A DNA stretch of 64,000 nt from Bolinopsis microptera (GCF_026151205.1 NC_087084.1:8986894-9050893), one strand, 5' to 3'. Numbered from the stretch's first letter, positions 22,401 to 40,708 are shown. The notes: generated by a model from the sequence alone, not told the origin. Translations and numbers: made by a program.

Positions 22401-23510
22401 TTTTGGAATTGTTATCTTATATAGTGGGGTAGATTTAGTTGACATTTTTAGGTGGCTGTGGAAATCGTGGAAATGTATAACTGATTTTAAAAGCTGGAAT
22501 ATTAATTTTAAATCAACGGAACCAACGAAATGATTTAAATCACGGCAATAAGTGAAAAATACAGCCGGTATCTGCTCACAACGGTACACGCATGATTCTA
22601 AATCTGGCGTATTGAGTTACAATGTTGCACATTTTAATATGAGGAGGGGACGAGGCCTGTTGAGGGTAAGTTTAGCAGTTATCTTAATATAGGTGGACCA
22701 GGGGTGGTATCTCATTTACAGTAATTGTTACTCAGTTACTGTTACTGAGATAATATCCTTACCAACTGTCAGTAACACTGTTATGACTATGTGGCAGATG
22801 CTGGTTACTGGTAACGTTAAAATATTGCACACTGCGAGTTTTAATGACCTTAATCAGCTGATATCTTCAATTTAGATAAAATGTTTTTTTTACAAAGAAA
22901 AAACGTTGCCAACAATACAACACACCCGACGAGATTTAACAAAAAAACGTTAGCACTATAGACATGGACATCGAGATTTTTCTGCATAAACTAAACGCGT
23001 CATTTTCTACATGACATTTACAGAGCCATGGGCTGTTTAAATTTATTGGCACTCACAAGCATGTCGAATACTAAAAGTCAGTGTTAAAACTAGAGGACTA
23101 GATTAATTAGCTGTCAATGAAATGATAAATGTCAAAATTACATTAAATTTAACCGATGGTTATCGCTTCGAGGTGCAAATGTAAAACTGTGACTAACAGT
23201 AACCTAACAAAAATCGATGCAAAATCCAGGACAGATAATATTGATTCCAAGCCAAATTTAACACTTTCATTTAACAAATATATTGATTTAGTAAAGGCAA
23301 AGCCTATAACTAAACTAAAACAGTATTATAAGTGTTGAAGGGTAGATCTGCTAGAAAACTTTGTATTAAAAACGTCTGAAATTTTTAACTAACAAAAAGC
23401 GATGTGCCAGGAATATTCTATTTCCACAAAAGTGCAAGCGAACATTTAATCAACAATTGAGTTACATATGGCATATGCACACCTCGCCAACCAGACTTTC
23501 TCTGCGTGCT
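19446..23510. other. 4 kb non-coding stretch
   Basis: AT-rich DNA with no supported coding exon on either strand. It contains the hairpin at 20821-20925 and a short ACACTTTCTATTCA repeat near 21770-21815. 18774-19324 upstream is likewise without recognisable genes; GATACTAACTACTGATAGTT-like repeats occur near 19000-19075. Confidence 0.4.
20821..20925. repeat. imperfect hairpin with 13-bp perfect arms
   Basis: TGGTTGATCACAC (20830-20842) is the exact inverse of GTGTGATCAACCA (20902-20914). Weaker pairing continues outward (GGCTC with GAGCT) and inward (CCCCTC with GAGGAG, ATGTAG with CTACAG). The whole could fold into one hairpin of about 100 nt with an asymmetric bulge. It could be a small MITE or a structured RNA; it has no flanking gene. 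Confidence 0.4.
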
Positions 23511-23600
23511 TCCGATTGGCTGCGGGATCATGACGTCACCCAAATACAGCGCTGTGATTGGTTTGTTGGTCGTAAGAAACGTTTTGATTGGTTGTTTTCC
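23511..23600. promoter_or_regulatory. NF-Y/CRE promoter-like cluster
   Basis: Three inverted CCAAT boxes (ATTGG at 23515, 23557 and 23587) flank a perfect palindromic CRE, TGACGTCA (23531-23538). Several NF-Y sites around a CREB site are typical of animal promoters. Direction is unclear and no adjacent first exon was recognised. Confidence 0.4.
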
Positions 23601-23959
23601 TGATGCTTCCTTGAAGGAGCGGTGGAGGGACAATGTGCGTTGAAATTGATGCGATCGTGGAAATACAGTATTGTTGAAATGGTTTTAAAATATGTGTAGC
23701 CTTTAATTGACAAATTGGAATTTAGGTGACTAATCCAATCGTCTCATACAGGATATTTCTTTAATCTTGCAACAATTGAACCAGACAATGACTTCACAAT
23801 CGAATAAAGTAAACTGAAGGCTTCAGCAACCAGCTAAGTTTGCTATTTTGATTTAATTTTTAATGTGTATTTTAATGAGTGGGTACTTAACGATAAAGTT
23901 ACTCAAAGTCAAATGTGAGAATCGGTCGATTTCCTCCGTCATACCAGCGTTAAAATTTA

Positions 23960-24103
23960 ACTCATGCTGTCAGAGTTCACAACCTTCAGAGTTCACAACC
24001 TTCAGAGTTCACAACCTTCAGAGTTCACAACCTTCAGAGTTCACAACCTTCAGAGTTCACAACCTTCAGTGTTCACAACCTTCAGAGTTCACAACCTTCA
24101 AGA
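23960..24103. repeat. 16-bp minisatellite
   Basis: The unit TTCAGAGTTCACAACC repeats about eight times with one variant (cagtgttc). Open frames across it are a product of the repeat. 24104-24640 after it holds nothing recognisable. Confidence 0.9.
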
Positions 24104-24654
24104 CGCCAATGTCGGAAATAGCATCAGTGAGGGATATCAAGCACCGCACCAACTCGATAACGATTCGGGAACTTAAACCTTCAAGTTTAACGGTTTATTA
24201 AAAAATGTACAAGTTATGTTTAACGAGTTTATTTTTTGCTCCTAGATAAAGTTGAGAGTTTTGCCGGAAACGAACACACCAAGCAGCAATGTTAATGTTA
24301 TGATTATGAAACTGAGCCATCGATCCGTAATCAACATTATACAAAGCCCTTATCAACTATTGGAAAGATAAGCCGGACTTTCAACCTCACGACAAGTTTT
24401 AGATTGGACCATAGCGGTTTATGGTTAGGCAACTAACAGGTTCTGAAGAATGTTTTTGTAGGTGTGATGTGCACAGTTCACGTGGTAAACTCGTTATATC
24501 AGCGAGAAAGATATCTGATATAGTGACACCCAACCCTGGGGACCATTATTCAGTTTATATGTAACAAAACCCAATCTAAGAGTTCAGCACATGATTAGCA
24601 CAACTGAACATGATATCTGTATTTGGATGAAGTGAAACTATCGGACTGCGATGA

Positions 24655-24710
24655 ATGGGAACTTGCCACCTCATGGCAACAATAAAATATTTTGACTCTG
24701 TTACATTGCT
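24655..24710. repeat. third copy of the short interspersed repeat
   Basis: GGAACTTGCCACCTCATGG followed by CAACAATAAAATATTTTGAC matches the repeats near 8050-8090 and 10985-11060. It lies just upstream of the LINE. Confidence 0.4.
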
Positions 24711-24814
24711 TCCTGTTCATTAGTTTTAATACTTTCAACACTACTATATAACAAATAATTTGAGGTATCGAATTATTACAAAACAGTTGTTTAGTTTTTT
24801 TAAGAACTGACAAT

Positions 24815-25863
24815 TTGTCACTTGTCCCTTCGGTCCTTGATCTTTCTAGCAGGGTTTTTGACACGGAAAAGATGAAGTTGGACATGAAAAAGATGGAGGA
24901 ACAATTGGAAAAGATAAACCGCAATACACTTTTGTTTAAAGGTAAGAAAGATGATAATGACAATAAGATTAAGGTAACTATTCAATCAGCGATATTTGAT
25001 GACCTTACGTCTGCAAATAAAAAATGGAGATGTTTGTTGTTATCCAGGATTTGTACACTTTCTCCAAAAATGCTCTCCAACTAACACAAAAAGTTTTAGG
25101 AACAAAACAAGCCACAACTCCTATTAAACAGGAATCACCAGATTTCAAGGAAATTATAAAGACACAGCTCAAAGAGGTACTAGCAGAAGTACTGCCCACA
25201 ATACTACCAGATTTATTGAATACAGTGGTAGCAACACTACCCAAAGAAAAGAAAGCAAAAGAAGAAACTATGCTTGCAGAAAAACACACACTCACAGTTG
25301 AGAAAAAGACCACAGACTCTGAAGACGCAGAACCTATCACAATTGATGATGAAAAGGAAATGAAAGGTTCCCTTAAAATAAACCCAGTGAAGAATTTTAG
25401 AGTGTCCGGAAATACTGCGACTTTCAAGTTCAGTACCAAGGATCAACTTAACAAAGCTGAGACGGTATTTAAAAGTCAAGATAAATACAAGGTATCGACA
25501 AAGTCCGAACCAGGGAAGAAATTGGACCCCAAACTGTCTATTCGAAATATTCCCTCTGACATCACAAACAAGGATACATTGCTAGAGAAACTGTTGGAAA
25601 AGAATGAAGTACTGAAGTCCTCTTCTGAAAAAGACGATGCGGTTAAAGTGGTTTTCTTCGATGATAAAGAGAAAACGGCTGTCATCCGTGTCACTGCAGC
25701 AGTACGTGAGTCAATCAGACAAAACAGAGACTATGTACACATTGACCTTAGGGAACACCATGTCACAGACCGAATTCATGTCATCCAATGTTATCATTGC
25801 CAGGAATTTGGTCACATGGCTAACTCCCTGTACTGTAAAGCCAAAGATAAAGACCCAACATGA
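24815..25863 (+). pseudogene. LINE ORF1 nucleic-acid-binding protein (frameshifted)
   Basis: ORF1 proteins of CR1/L2-type LINEs bind the element RNA. The first part (24815 to about 25020) encodes a Lys/Glu-rich coiled-coil-like stretch. At an A-run near 25018-25023 the frame shifts, and the main part continues to 25863. Residues of about 115-260 in the second frame look like a compact alpha/beta nucleic-acid-binding region. A CCHC-type knuckle (CYHCQEFGHMANSLYC) follows at the C-terminus. The A-run shift suggests the copy is dead at this point unless the sequence has an error. Confidence 0.6.
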
Positions 25864-25980
25864 CAACAAAGACAAAGACAAAGACAAAGACAAAGACAAA
25901 GACAAAGACAAAGACAAAGACAAAGACAAAGACAAAGACAACGACAAAGACAAAGACAAAGACAAAGACAAAGACAAAGA
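25864..25980 (+). repeat. GACAAA hexanucleotide array
   Basis: About 19 copies of GACAAA (one GACAACGAC variant), in frame as Lys-Asp repeats. It lies exactly where the ORF1 end, the AP endonuclease and the start of ORF2 should be, so it marks the internal deletion junction. The first copies overlap the ORF1 stop. Confidence 0.9.
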
Positions 25981-27628
25981 TCCTGTTCTTGATAAAGACT
26001 TCATCTTTGATAATTTCTCTGAGATAACAGCTGATGAACTCAAAGACCTGGTATCGAAGATGTCCAACAAGTTCTGCTGCTTGGATCCGATCCCAGCATT
26101 TCTCTTAAAAAACTGTGTCGCTGAAGTGACACCTATTTTACTCCACGTCTTGAACTCATCCTTAAAGACTGGAATCTTTCCCTCAGATATGAAGAAAGCA
26201 GTCATCAAGCCGACTTTGAAGAAGGAAAATGCTGATGTTGATATTCTCAGTAACTATCGACCAGTCTCTAACCTCTCTGCCTTCTCCAAGATCCTAGAGA
26301 GAACTGTACTTAACCAGCTCAACGTCCATCTCACGACACATAGCCTCTACTCGGACGTCCAATCTGGATACCGCCCTAACCACAGCTGTGAAACACTACT
26401 TGTAAGAATGTGTGATGATCTTAACAAAGAAATTGAAGCTGGGAATGTTGTTATTGTTGTACTTCTCGACTTAAGTGCAGCGTTTGATACCATTGACCAC
26501 ACAGTCTTATTGGAAAAGCTTATGAAAGACTATGGAATTACTGGAAGTGCACTGCAATGGATAAAGTCCTACCTTGAGAAGAGACACTTCTGTGTGAAGA
26601 TTGACGATACTCTTTCTACTTTCTTGGAGCTTTTGTTTGGAGTTCCCCAGGGATCACTCTTGGGGCCTATTCTTTTCATCCTCTATATCAAAGCTCTCCA
26701 AAAAATTGCTGCCAAATATGGTCTTGATATACAGCTATATGCAGATGATTCCCAACTGTACATCTCGTTTCAACCAAACCGTTTGGTACAGTTCACTGAT
26801 GTCCAAGACAGGACATACAAATGTCTTGCAGAGATCAAAACATGGATGGTGAACAATTACATGAAACTGAATGAAACAAAGACAGAACTACTGGTGTTAG
26901 GAAAGAGCCATGTTCTAAAAAAGTGTGAACTCAGTGTCAGACTACAATTCGGAAACACTGAAATTCTACCTACGGAGTGCAAAGGAGACAGCTGGAAGAG
27001 TCTAGGTGTCAAATTTGATGAAACTTTAAACATGGAAAGACAAATAAATAATGTGAAAAGGAAATGTAGCTGGACAATGATGAACTTAAGAACAATTGGT
27101 CGTTACCTGGATGAAGGCATTAAATTGATGTTGGTGAAACAACTGGTTATATCTAAATTAGATTACTGTAATTCTCTGTACATGAATCTACCCAAGACCA
27201 GATTAAACAAACTTAGATCCACCCTTAATGGGGCAGTTCGTTTCATCTATAACATAGAAGACAGAACCACGGACTTGGTTCCCTTCTATAAGAAGGCCCA
27301 CATACTCCCTATAGACCAACGAATCTTCTTTAAGGTTTGTCTTTTAACCCACAAATCAGTTCACGGTACTGCACCTGATTACCTAAAAGCATTACTAGAT
27401 GTGGCTGTAGTGGATACAGAACTTTCAAACACCATGACCAGGTCGAAAAGATCTGGTGACCATCTCATGTTAAAGGTACCAAAGAATAAAAGGTCAAAAG
27501 TTGATGACAGACGTTTCTCAAGCCATGCACCGATTGCATGGAACTCTCTTCCAATGATGTTGAGATGTATTACTGATACCAACTGCTTCAAGCGAATGTT
27601 AAAGAACCATTTATATAATCAGTTTTGA
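25981..27628 (+). CDS. LINE ORF2 reverse transcriptase (endonuclease missing)
   Basis: The frame is open from 25637 through the hexanucleotide array to 27628. Recognisable RT begins at about 26000. RT motifs in order: NYRPVSNLSAFSKILERTV, SGYRPNHSCETLL, VLLDLSAAFDTIDH (first catalytic Asp), GVPQGSLLGPILFILYI and LYADDSQLYI (catalytic YADD). The thumb/C-terminal region with SHAPIAWNSLP follows. No AP-type endonuclease domain precedes the RT, which CR1/L2 elements normally have, so this copy probably cannot nick its own target. The motifs fit the CR1/L2/jockey assemblage. The Met at 25637 lies inside ORF1 in another frame and is not a credible start. Confidence 0.8.
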
Positions 27629-27984
27629 TGTTTTTTCTTCCCATTTGTCTTCACTTTGCAAGACACATTGGCTTTTATTTTTTACTGCACTCCATTTTAT
27701 GTCTTGATCTCTACTCTCTTTTTTGTTGATCATGTCACTGTATTATCATTTATAATACCTACACGTATTGTATGGTTTCTCCTTCTTTTTAGTTTAGTGT
27801 GGTGTTTACAATAAAAGATGTTTTAATTTTCTCTTAAGCCTTTTTGAGTTATACTTTTGTTCATTTTACACATTTGCTCACATTACTCACAGTCAGCCGC
27901 TCTGACATGGTTAACCTCTTCCTTGTGTTGTTGGTTAATCATATGAGCGGGATATAAATACCTCATTTCATTTCATTTCATTTT
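27629..27984 (+). other. LINE 3' UTR and ATTTC tail
   Basis: AT-rich 3' UTR ending GAGCGGGATATAAATACC, then repeated CATTT. The same end, slightly diverged, closes the fragment at 57330-57768, which defines the family 3' terminus. Confidence 0.75.
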
Positions 27985-30120
27985 CATGTAAATCTCCGTA
28001 ACAAAATGAACTGGGATCTGGCAATACTACACCAGACACCTCAGATCAATGAAAAAGAGATTAATAAAGTAATATAACTATACTTATGCGAATGTTTACC
28101 TGGGTATACCCCAGGGTATACATAGTAAGCCTAGTAAGCAAATGTCTAATAGATTAGAAAACAGAAAATTATCTACTTCTAGAAAGCTTAATAATATAAT
28201 AGTAAACTATGAAAGAGAATATATCGCTTATAAAACTTTTGCGAAAACTTTATAGTTTTTTGCACTTAAGTGCACGCGCAAGACACACGTGCAATGTTTG
28301 AGCCATGCTTACTAATATCAAGAACAAGTATAACAATTCAGGTGCATATCATACAAAGAAGATTGTCTGGAGAAACGTATTTTTAGATTAAAATACCTGA
28401 TACAGTTCTCGCAACAAATACTTTTATTACTATTACAGCAGCGGGTAGACTAGTGACATGGTTCCGATACGGTACATACTTAGCTGAAATTAAATTTAAC
28501 GGTGTAAACAACAATGACTGTTGTGACAAATGGGGCTCACATACTTTAGAAGATTAAATTTAGTGAATAATGATAAGTGTTATAGTAGTTGTAGTTGGGT
28601 ATAAAGTTTCTGTAGTTGAAATTTTCTAGGAGTGACTTATACGTGTGACAAAATTTTGAAGCTAAGTGTGGAGCTTCGGACAGCGTCTAGAAGCGAGAAT
28701 ATGAGATTTAATTTCTGTTATTTGAAGAATAAATCAATTTGAATGACTGCAAACGCCAACTTAATTCTAAACTACATTAACATAAGTCTATTGTATTTAT
28801 AGTAACAATGGAGCATTTTTAATCGCATGGTCCAGCTTTAGGTTTAACGCTTTCATGTGGCGAGAGTTTTAGCACTAACATTTCTCTCTGCCCATATCTC
28901 TACTTGTTATTTTGTTAAACATCAAAAGCATTCAGCAGATATCTCATTTTGGAGATATCTGCCTTTTCAGTTGATGGGCGTATTTTTCCTACGATCGCGG
29001 CACTTGTACTACTTTTCCACGAAAATTGCATTAAGTTCTACAATAGATATCTGCACAATAAGCCATTGATACTTAAATTTAATAATCAAATTATTTTAAA
29101 TCGATTTCGGCCCACCCAGTCCCCTCTATTTCTGTTTCAATAAAGTTTTGTAAGATTTAGCAACTTTAGGTTCTTAAATTAAAAATTTTCAATGCTGGTT
29201 TTTTACAGAACTCTACCAGATAAAATAATGCACAAAATCGCAGCAAAAGGTGCCATATTTAAGTTCCATATTAACATCCAATTCACAAAATTTAGTGATT
29301 GACAAAATTATAAGTAACTGATAAAATTAGTTTAAAATCTTTTAAAGTTTATTATAAATGATTTGAATAAAAGAAACCTACCATTACGTGATATTAATGA
29401 TCTTTATGATCTTAGGGCTACTGCCTTTAACAGAGTTTTGTGGAGAAATTTATTTACCTCATAATTAACCTTTATTTTTCAGAGAACTGTTATGTTTTTT
29501 TGGGCACTTATCAGTCCCTTATATACCTATATATTAAGATGTTTCTTTACTATTTTGAGATTGTTTTAAAAGTTAGATAATTATAATTGACCTAATCTGA
29601 AAGAGCAGCACAGCTTTCTTCTGCACGACTACTAAGTTGCATCCTTACCTGCTCGTCTCCTAAATTCAACTGTAAATTTTTGTTGTATAAACGACCGTCT
29701 GAAAATGTTGATTATATATTAAGTTGAAAATAAATGTCAGTTTATTTGAGTTAGGCTTTTGTGAGCTTTATTGCAGACGGGTGACATTCGTGGTAGGTCA
29801 TTATCAGTCATTATTCAGTCATTATCAGTCATTATCAAATCATTATTAAGTCATTTTTGTCCCATTTTCAGATATTGAAGATGATATTTCTTGCACGGAT
29901 TTTCAGTAGGAAATTTTCGAATATAAACTTTCCTGTGCCAAACGTCACAGTTTGAACGGAATTACTCTTCAGTTAACAATTATTTACTTCATTATGGATG
30001 GCATGAGACACGATTTTTTTATTTATTGAAATCTTTCAAATCATTCAATTACATACAAGTTTACACAATGAATTAGTTAAATATAATATTGTCCTCTAAG
30101 CATGGATTGTCAAAGTTGAA
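27985..30120. other. non-coding, nothing recognised
   Basis: AT-rich DNA with no supported gene. Features seen: a near-palindrome around 28110-28131 (GGTATACCCCAGGGTATAC) and TCATTATCAGTCATTAT repeats near 29800-29850. The last few hundred bases may be the 5' region of the Penelope-like element, whose start I cannot place. Confidence 0.35.
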
Positions 30121-30182
30121 ATTGTCTCGGACAAAATGTATGTAACCAAAGGACCTGAGGGTCACCAAAACACAGATATTGA

Positions 30183-31041
30183 GTGCAAATGCAGCTCCTG
30201 CACAAGCATGATACTCGACATTATATTCCAGGAGATAGCATTAAAAAACGGGAAAATCACGTTGTCTTTTTTGTCCCATTTTCAAATATGGGACCCTGCC
30301 CGGATTTTGATGAGATGCAGTTCAAAGTAGATGGGTACAATGCTGCCAACAAACAAGCATGGAAAGCTGTTTTTAAGTACTCAGCACGGGATAACGAAGT
30401 TCCTATGGAGCTACTGAAGAAACCAGTAACAGCTCCTTGTACTTCTTTTGAAGACCCAGCCATCAAGTCTGCAAAAGACAACATTGTCAATTTTGTAGAC
30501 AACTTCAAGCCAAGAAAACTTGAATCTAATATGAACCGCTATGAGAGTGAAGGGTATATGTGGTTGAAGAAGGCTGTCAAGGATGGCTTAATAGCCATAA
30601 CATCGGCTGATAAGGGCGGTGCGATAATCATTGTCACCCCTCAGATAATCAAGGATATCACTTCTGCCAAAGTTGAGGACCCTTTGAGATACAGACCTTT
30701 GCAAACTGATCCTACTGGATCTTTGAGAGGGAGGTTGTTAGAGCTGTGGTCATCTGGTTTGGAGCGGAAGTATGTAAGTGGTGAACAGTCTAAGTGTGTG
30801 GTTGGTTTGATTCAGAAGTCTGATCAGGACACTCTTTCACAGAGCACTTCAGATCTAGTCAAGCCCGATATTCCGTATGGTTACCCATTACTGAAAATTC
30901 ACAAGCTGACTGAGACTGAAATTAGAGAGAAAAAGATTCCACCCAGTCGATTCGTGACTGATCTCTCTAGAGGAGTAACTGCAAGATCAGATAAGTTTGT
31001 TGTTTGGAAGCATGGTTGGGACCTCTTGCCAGGGATTACTG
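30183..31041 (+). pseudogene. Penelope-like element, N-terminal part of RT ORF (split)
   Basis: Penelope-like elements encode a reverse transcriptase fused to a GIY-YIG endonuclease. This segment carries the upstream part: an ITSADKGGAIIIV motif followed by a DPLRYRPL..DPT stretch (the PLE ADKG block), and DIPYGYPLLKIHKL (the YGxPKxHK block). PPSRFVTDLSRGVTARSD takes the place of RPIvs. The sequence is cut at 31041-31047 by the Polinton-like element. The rest of the RT and the endonuclease continue on the other side at 55197. Across the junction the two halves are not in one frame, so there is an extra indel. Confidence 0.75.
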
Positions 31042-31047
31042 TATAGA

Positions 31048-31345
31048 AGTAGTATATGATGCATTTTTCAATAGCCATTTTGGGAAAAAGTGGGGCACAC
31101 ATAATGAAAGTAAGCATATTACGTAATGTTACCGGCGGCGTCCTTGTAACTAGTGTGATATCATGTTCCATGTAGAAACTATACTGGATGTAACTTGATT
31201 ATTACGTCATGTTCATTGCTCACGGTACAAATTTGTGATCTTATCGTGTAACGATCTTACCAGATTAGAGTGGGTCAAAGTGAAGTTATAATGTGTCACA
31301 AGCACACAATCCGTTATCCTATAGATCACTCGAGTGACTCATATT
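31048..31345 (+). repeat. left terminal inverted repeat of the Polinton-like element
   Basis: Inverse match to 54899-55196. The outermost 110 bp or so match nearly exactly. Divergence grows inward up to the block GATCACTCGAGTGACTCAT, which is GATCACTTGAGTGACTCAT on the other end. Confidence 0.9.
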
Positions 31346-31799
31346 AATATTTTTAACCCTTATAATTGGTCTAATATTACGTTCCTCGTGGAAGCTGCAT
31401 TGGATCAATGTGACTCAAAAATTTGTTAACATCACAATTTGTATAGATCACCCCGGTGTTATTAGATCATAATGTTTTCAAGTGATCACCTGAACAATTA
31501 TCGTACCCCACATGATCAGGGTACCTCTAAAATATCAGACATTATATGTTGCTACGTAGGTCCACGTGAAAATGTTGCCCCTCATTCCACTGGTCCCACC
31601 CACATCAATTAGAGCAGCCAGGTGTTAGATCATACTGTTTCTAAGAAACTTGACAGCGTTTCTGCCAGCCAACCGAGGTTATATACAAGTTACCGCTACA
31701 GCCGCATTCATTTCTCATTTGTTCGTTTTATCATTTGTTGACTATTGACACTGATTAGAATATATTCCTGCGTTCCTTTGCTTTTCTTTGTGTATAGAA
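31346..31799. other. upstream region of the Polinton zinc-finger gene
   Basis: No coding sequence recognised between the left inverted repeat and the first ATG. Presumably it holds the promoter for the plus-strand genes. Confidence 0.35.
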
Positions 31800-37565
<5,766 letters not shown>

Positions 37566-37795
37566 TGGACACATACAATTTTAAAATGAATCAATTTTCA
37601 CCAAATGAACTCATTTATCGGTTCAAGTCGATTTTCAAAGCACAGAAAAACTCTTTCAAAATCAAAATCTCACTTGGGGTTATCCTGTTTAACAAAACCA
37701 CAGAGGAGTATGCTTTTTACAAAAGCTCTCAAAATAACCAACTACTTCTTGATCAACCAGTCCTCATTAGAAATTACAGTGACAAGGCTGGCTTC

Positions 37796-38083
37796 CAGTG
37801 GCGTAACGTTGCCTGTTGGCGCCCCCCTGCCGAAAAGGCGCCCCCCTGTTGGCGCCCCTTCCCCTTTTGGTGCCCCTCCCTAAAATTGAACAAATTAGGT
37901 GATTTTAGAGGATACGCCGGTAAAATCTCTAAAAAAGTATGTATCTAGAGCAAAACGCGCAGTTTTGCTAGTACTTTAGTTAAGTTTTCGAAATTGTCCC
38001 ACATTCAAACGACGATTTGGCGCCCCCCTAAGACGGCGCCCCCCTGCACAGCGGGGTCAGCAGGGCCCTTTGTTACGCCACTG
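37796..38083 (-). mobile_element. hAT-like MITE, copy 2, inside the polymerase coding sequence
   Basis: Ends are CAGTGGCGTAAC and GTTACGCCACTG. The 8-bp duplication CTGGCTTC lies at 37788-37795 and 38084-38091. The length of 288 bp equals copy 1, in opposite orientation. It interrupts an exon of the polymerase gene. Confidence 0.9.
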
Positions 38084-38122
38084 CTGGCTTCATTAGAAAA
38101 TTAGAAAGTTTGGACCTGATTA

Positions 38123-39731
38123 GTGATTGCAGCGATATCCAGACCCAACAGTCAATGGACCATTGCTAAAGTCACAAATGCTACATTTTTCGTCTACAAG
38201 CTCACAGGAACTCCTATTGGGTCACCAGTTGAACTTCCATCGCATCTTGCCAACAACAGAGGTTTGATAAGTTTAACCAAAAGGAAGGGAAAGGCCTACA
38301 ACGACAAGTTGTGTTTCTTCCGAAGTCTTAGTCTTCACATGGGGCTGCCCCTTGATGGACTGGAAGGGAAAGCAAAAGAGCTGAAAAACTTGTTTTGTGA
38401 GAAAGCTTCTATAAAGGAGTTTGAAGGTGTCACCTTGGATCAACTAGAGGAAATATCACGCATCTTCAAAGTTGCAATAAACGTTTATGAACAGGATGAA
38501 CAGAGGAACACTGATTTGATATTCAGAACCATCACGGAGTCTGACAATCCTCTGAACCTTAACCTGTACGGCGAGCACTTTTCTTTTATCAAGAACTTAG
38601 CCATTTACTCCCAGTCCTATAGGTGTGCAAAGTGTGATAAGATATGGTCGAGCTCGGGGAACTTCCATAGACATGTTCGAAATTGTGAAGCAGGTGTTAA
38701 ACACAAATACGGTACCGGTACATTTGAGCTCCGACCCACTGTTTTTGAGGCTCTTGAGGAGGAGGGAGTTTTCGTGCCACTGGAACTTCGACCTTTTCCA
38801 TTCATGGCCACTTATGATATTGAATGTATGTTGAAGAAGGAAGTAGATATCAACGACACAGCTAAAATAAACTATACGTCTAAACATGAGCTTGCGTCTG
38901 TTTCGGTCTGTAGTAATGTACCTGGATTTACCTCTCCGAAGTGTTTCATCTTGCCTTGTGAGGGAGGTCAAAATCAGCTTGTGAAGAAGTTTGTTGATTA
39001 CCTCATGAACATCAGTGAAACTTCATCTGCAATTCTACGTGAAAGGTACTCGAAGTATCTTGATCAGATAAGCTCAGACAGGACACTTCAAAGATTTGAG
39101 GAGCATATTACACAGTTGCCTGTGCTATCGTTTAACGGTGCCAGTTATGATTTGAGAATCTTAAAAGAGTTTATTATCCCTGTTATCATTGATCTAGACT
39201 CACTTAAGTTTGTCATAAAGAAAAGTACAAGTTACATGGCAATAGTGACTGAAGAGCTGCGTTTTCTTGATGTAATGTATTACATCGCACCTTCGTTTGA
39301 CTATTCTCAGTTCCTTCACGCCTACGGTGCTAACGCTCAGAAGGGTTTCTTTCCATATGATTGGTTTAATGACTTGAAGAAGCTTGAGTCAGATCACTTC
39401 CCATCTTACCAGGACTTTTACTCTTCATTAAAAGGATCCAACACACTTCAACCCACTGCGACGGAAATTTTGGGTGCAGATGAAGTTAACCTTATAGGAA
39501 GAAAACCGTCGAAAGGTACCCCACTTACATCCGACGAAATGTTCCAAATCTCTCAGCTGAGATATGAGACAGTAAGCAACATGTTCTACGAAAACAAATG
39601 GACTATGAAGGATTATCTAATCCATTATAACAATGCAGATGTCAAACCATTTTTAAGTGCCCTCAAGAATATGTCTAAGTACTAGTACTACATCGACCGA
39701 GGTGTTGACGCTTTCAAAGACGGATTTTCAG
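38123..39731 (+). CDS. polymerase segment: N-region, finger and 3'-5' exonuclease
   Basis: The frame is open to a TAG at 39685; the exon continues after it to the donor at 39731. Residues are counted from 38123. A LCFFRSLSLH segment lies near 60 and GVTLDQLEEISRIFKVAINV near 105. The finger is around 168-188, exonuclease I motif TYDIE near 230, exonuclease II motif FNGASYD near 337 and exonuclease III-like YNNAD near 506. The finger immediately before the exonuclease is common in Polinton-type polymerases. Confidence 0.75.
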
Positions 39732-39914
39732 GTAACTAATAAATCAAAAGATAGGTATTTAAACTGTAAAATAGGTACTGTAAATTATAAAAAAATTACG
39801 AATTAATAATATCATATTATAACGACACGGTGAAGTTCTTGGAGCAAATTATGAATTGAATTATTTTACTATTGCGAACGTAAAATATACATTTTATAAT
39901 GTTTTCGGTTTCAG

Positions 39915-40591
39915 TTCCTGGAATTGCAGAGAGGCTTGCGTTCAAAACTTTGAAACCTGATGAAAATTTTCTCCTATTCAATAAAAGGAACGCAGATCTG
40001 GTAGAACTTTTCAGAGGAAATAATGTTGGTGGCCCTGCCATCATTTTCGATAGATATCAGGAAGCAGGTGAGCGAAAATGATAATGATAACGTTTACGTT
40101 TAGACACAAGGAAGTAATTGAAATAATATTAAATTTGATAACTTGATCTAGAAATAGTTAACTAATGATATATATTCTTGAACAGGTGTCACAAATATCA
40201 GACATAGCAACGAAGGAAAGCAGTGTAGGAGAATTTTGGGCTATGATGCAAACGCACTGTACCTCTGTAAGTGAACTTGTATTTCGTTTTTCTCCCTTTT
40301 TCTTGCAGAGAATTGTGTCAAATTTTCTAAGTTAATCAAGTCTAAAAAAGCTATTATTGATGTGGAATAAAAATTATTAGGGTGTATGCAGCAACAAATG
40401 CCATGTGGTATGTTTCTTCGAAGAAAACGGGAGGATCTTTTCGAGAAGAAATATCCAAAGCCTCATTCTGCTGCGTGCAGTGAATGGATGGGTTATCTTG
40501 AAACAACACGAGGGATTGATATACAACATGCACGCAATGGGACTGAATTTAGAGTAGGGAGCAGAAAAATACCGGTGGATGGTTATTCCAG
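39915..40591 (+). CDS. polymerase middle exons including motif A
   Basis: Three small exons (39915-40067, 40186-40266, 40381-40591) have AG and GT borders. The first holds a palm-side block. The second holds ILGYDANALYL, equivalent to the DxxSLYP motif A. The third holds MPCGMFLRRK and a Gly/Tyr-rich stretch. The short exons explain why no long open frame is seen here. Confidence 0.7.
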
Positions 40592-40708
40592 GTTTTACAT
40601 TAAATAATATAAGTCTTTGTTTCATTTCGATATCCAATTTGTCTAATCGTTGTCAATTATAAACTCTCAGCGTCATTCCTCACGAATTTTTATTTTATTT
40701 TTTTTCAG

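Larger units (their letters stand above)
24800..27984 (+). mobile_element. CR1/L2-like LINE, internally deleted
   Basis: A non-LTR retrotransposon with ORF1 (about 24815-25863), a GACAAA array, an ORF2 holding only the reverse-transcriptase part, and a 3' UTR. It ends in a CATTT/ATTTC microsatellite (about 27962-27984), a tail typical of CR1/L2-like elements, instead of poly-A. A truncated relative with the same 3' end (GAGCGGGATA) lies at 57330-57768. The exact 5' end is not resolved. Confidence 0.75.

Noticed and set aside
25711-26208. Leu-Ser repeat frame on the minus strand
   Set aside because: It is the reverse translation of the GACAAA array within the LINE.
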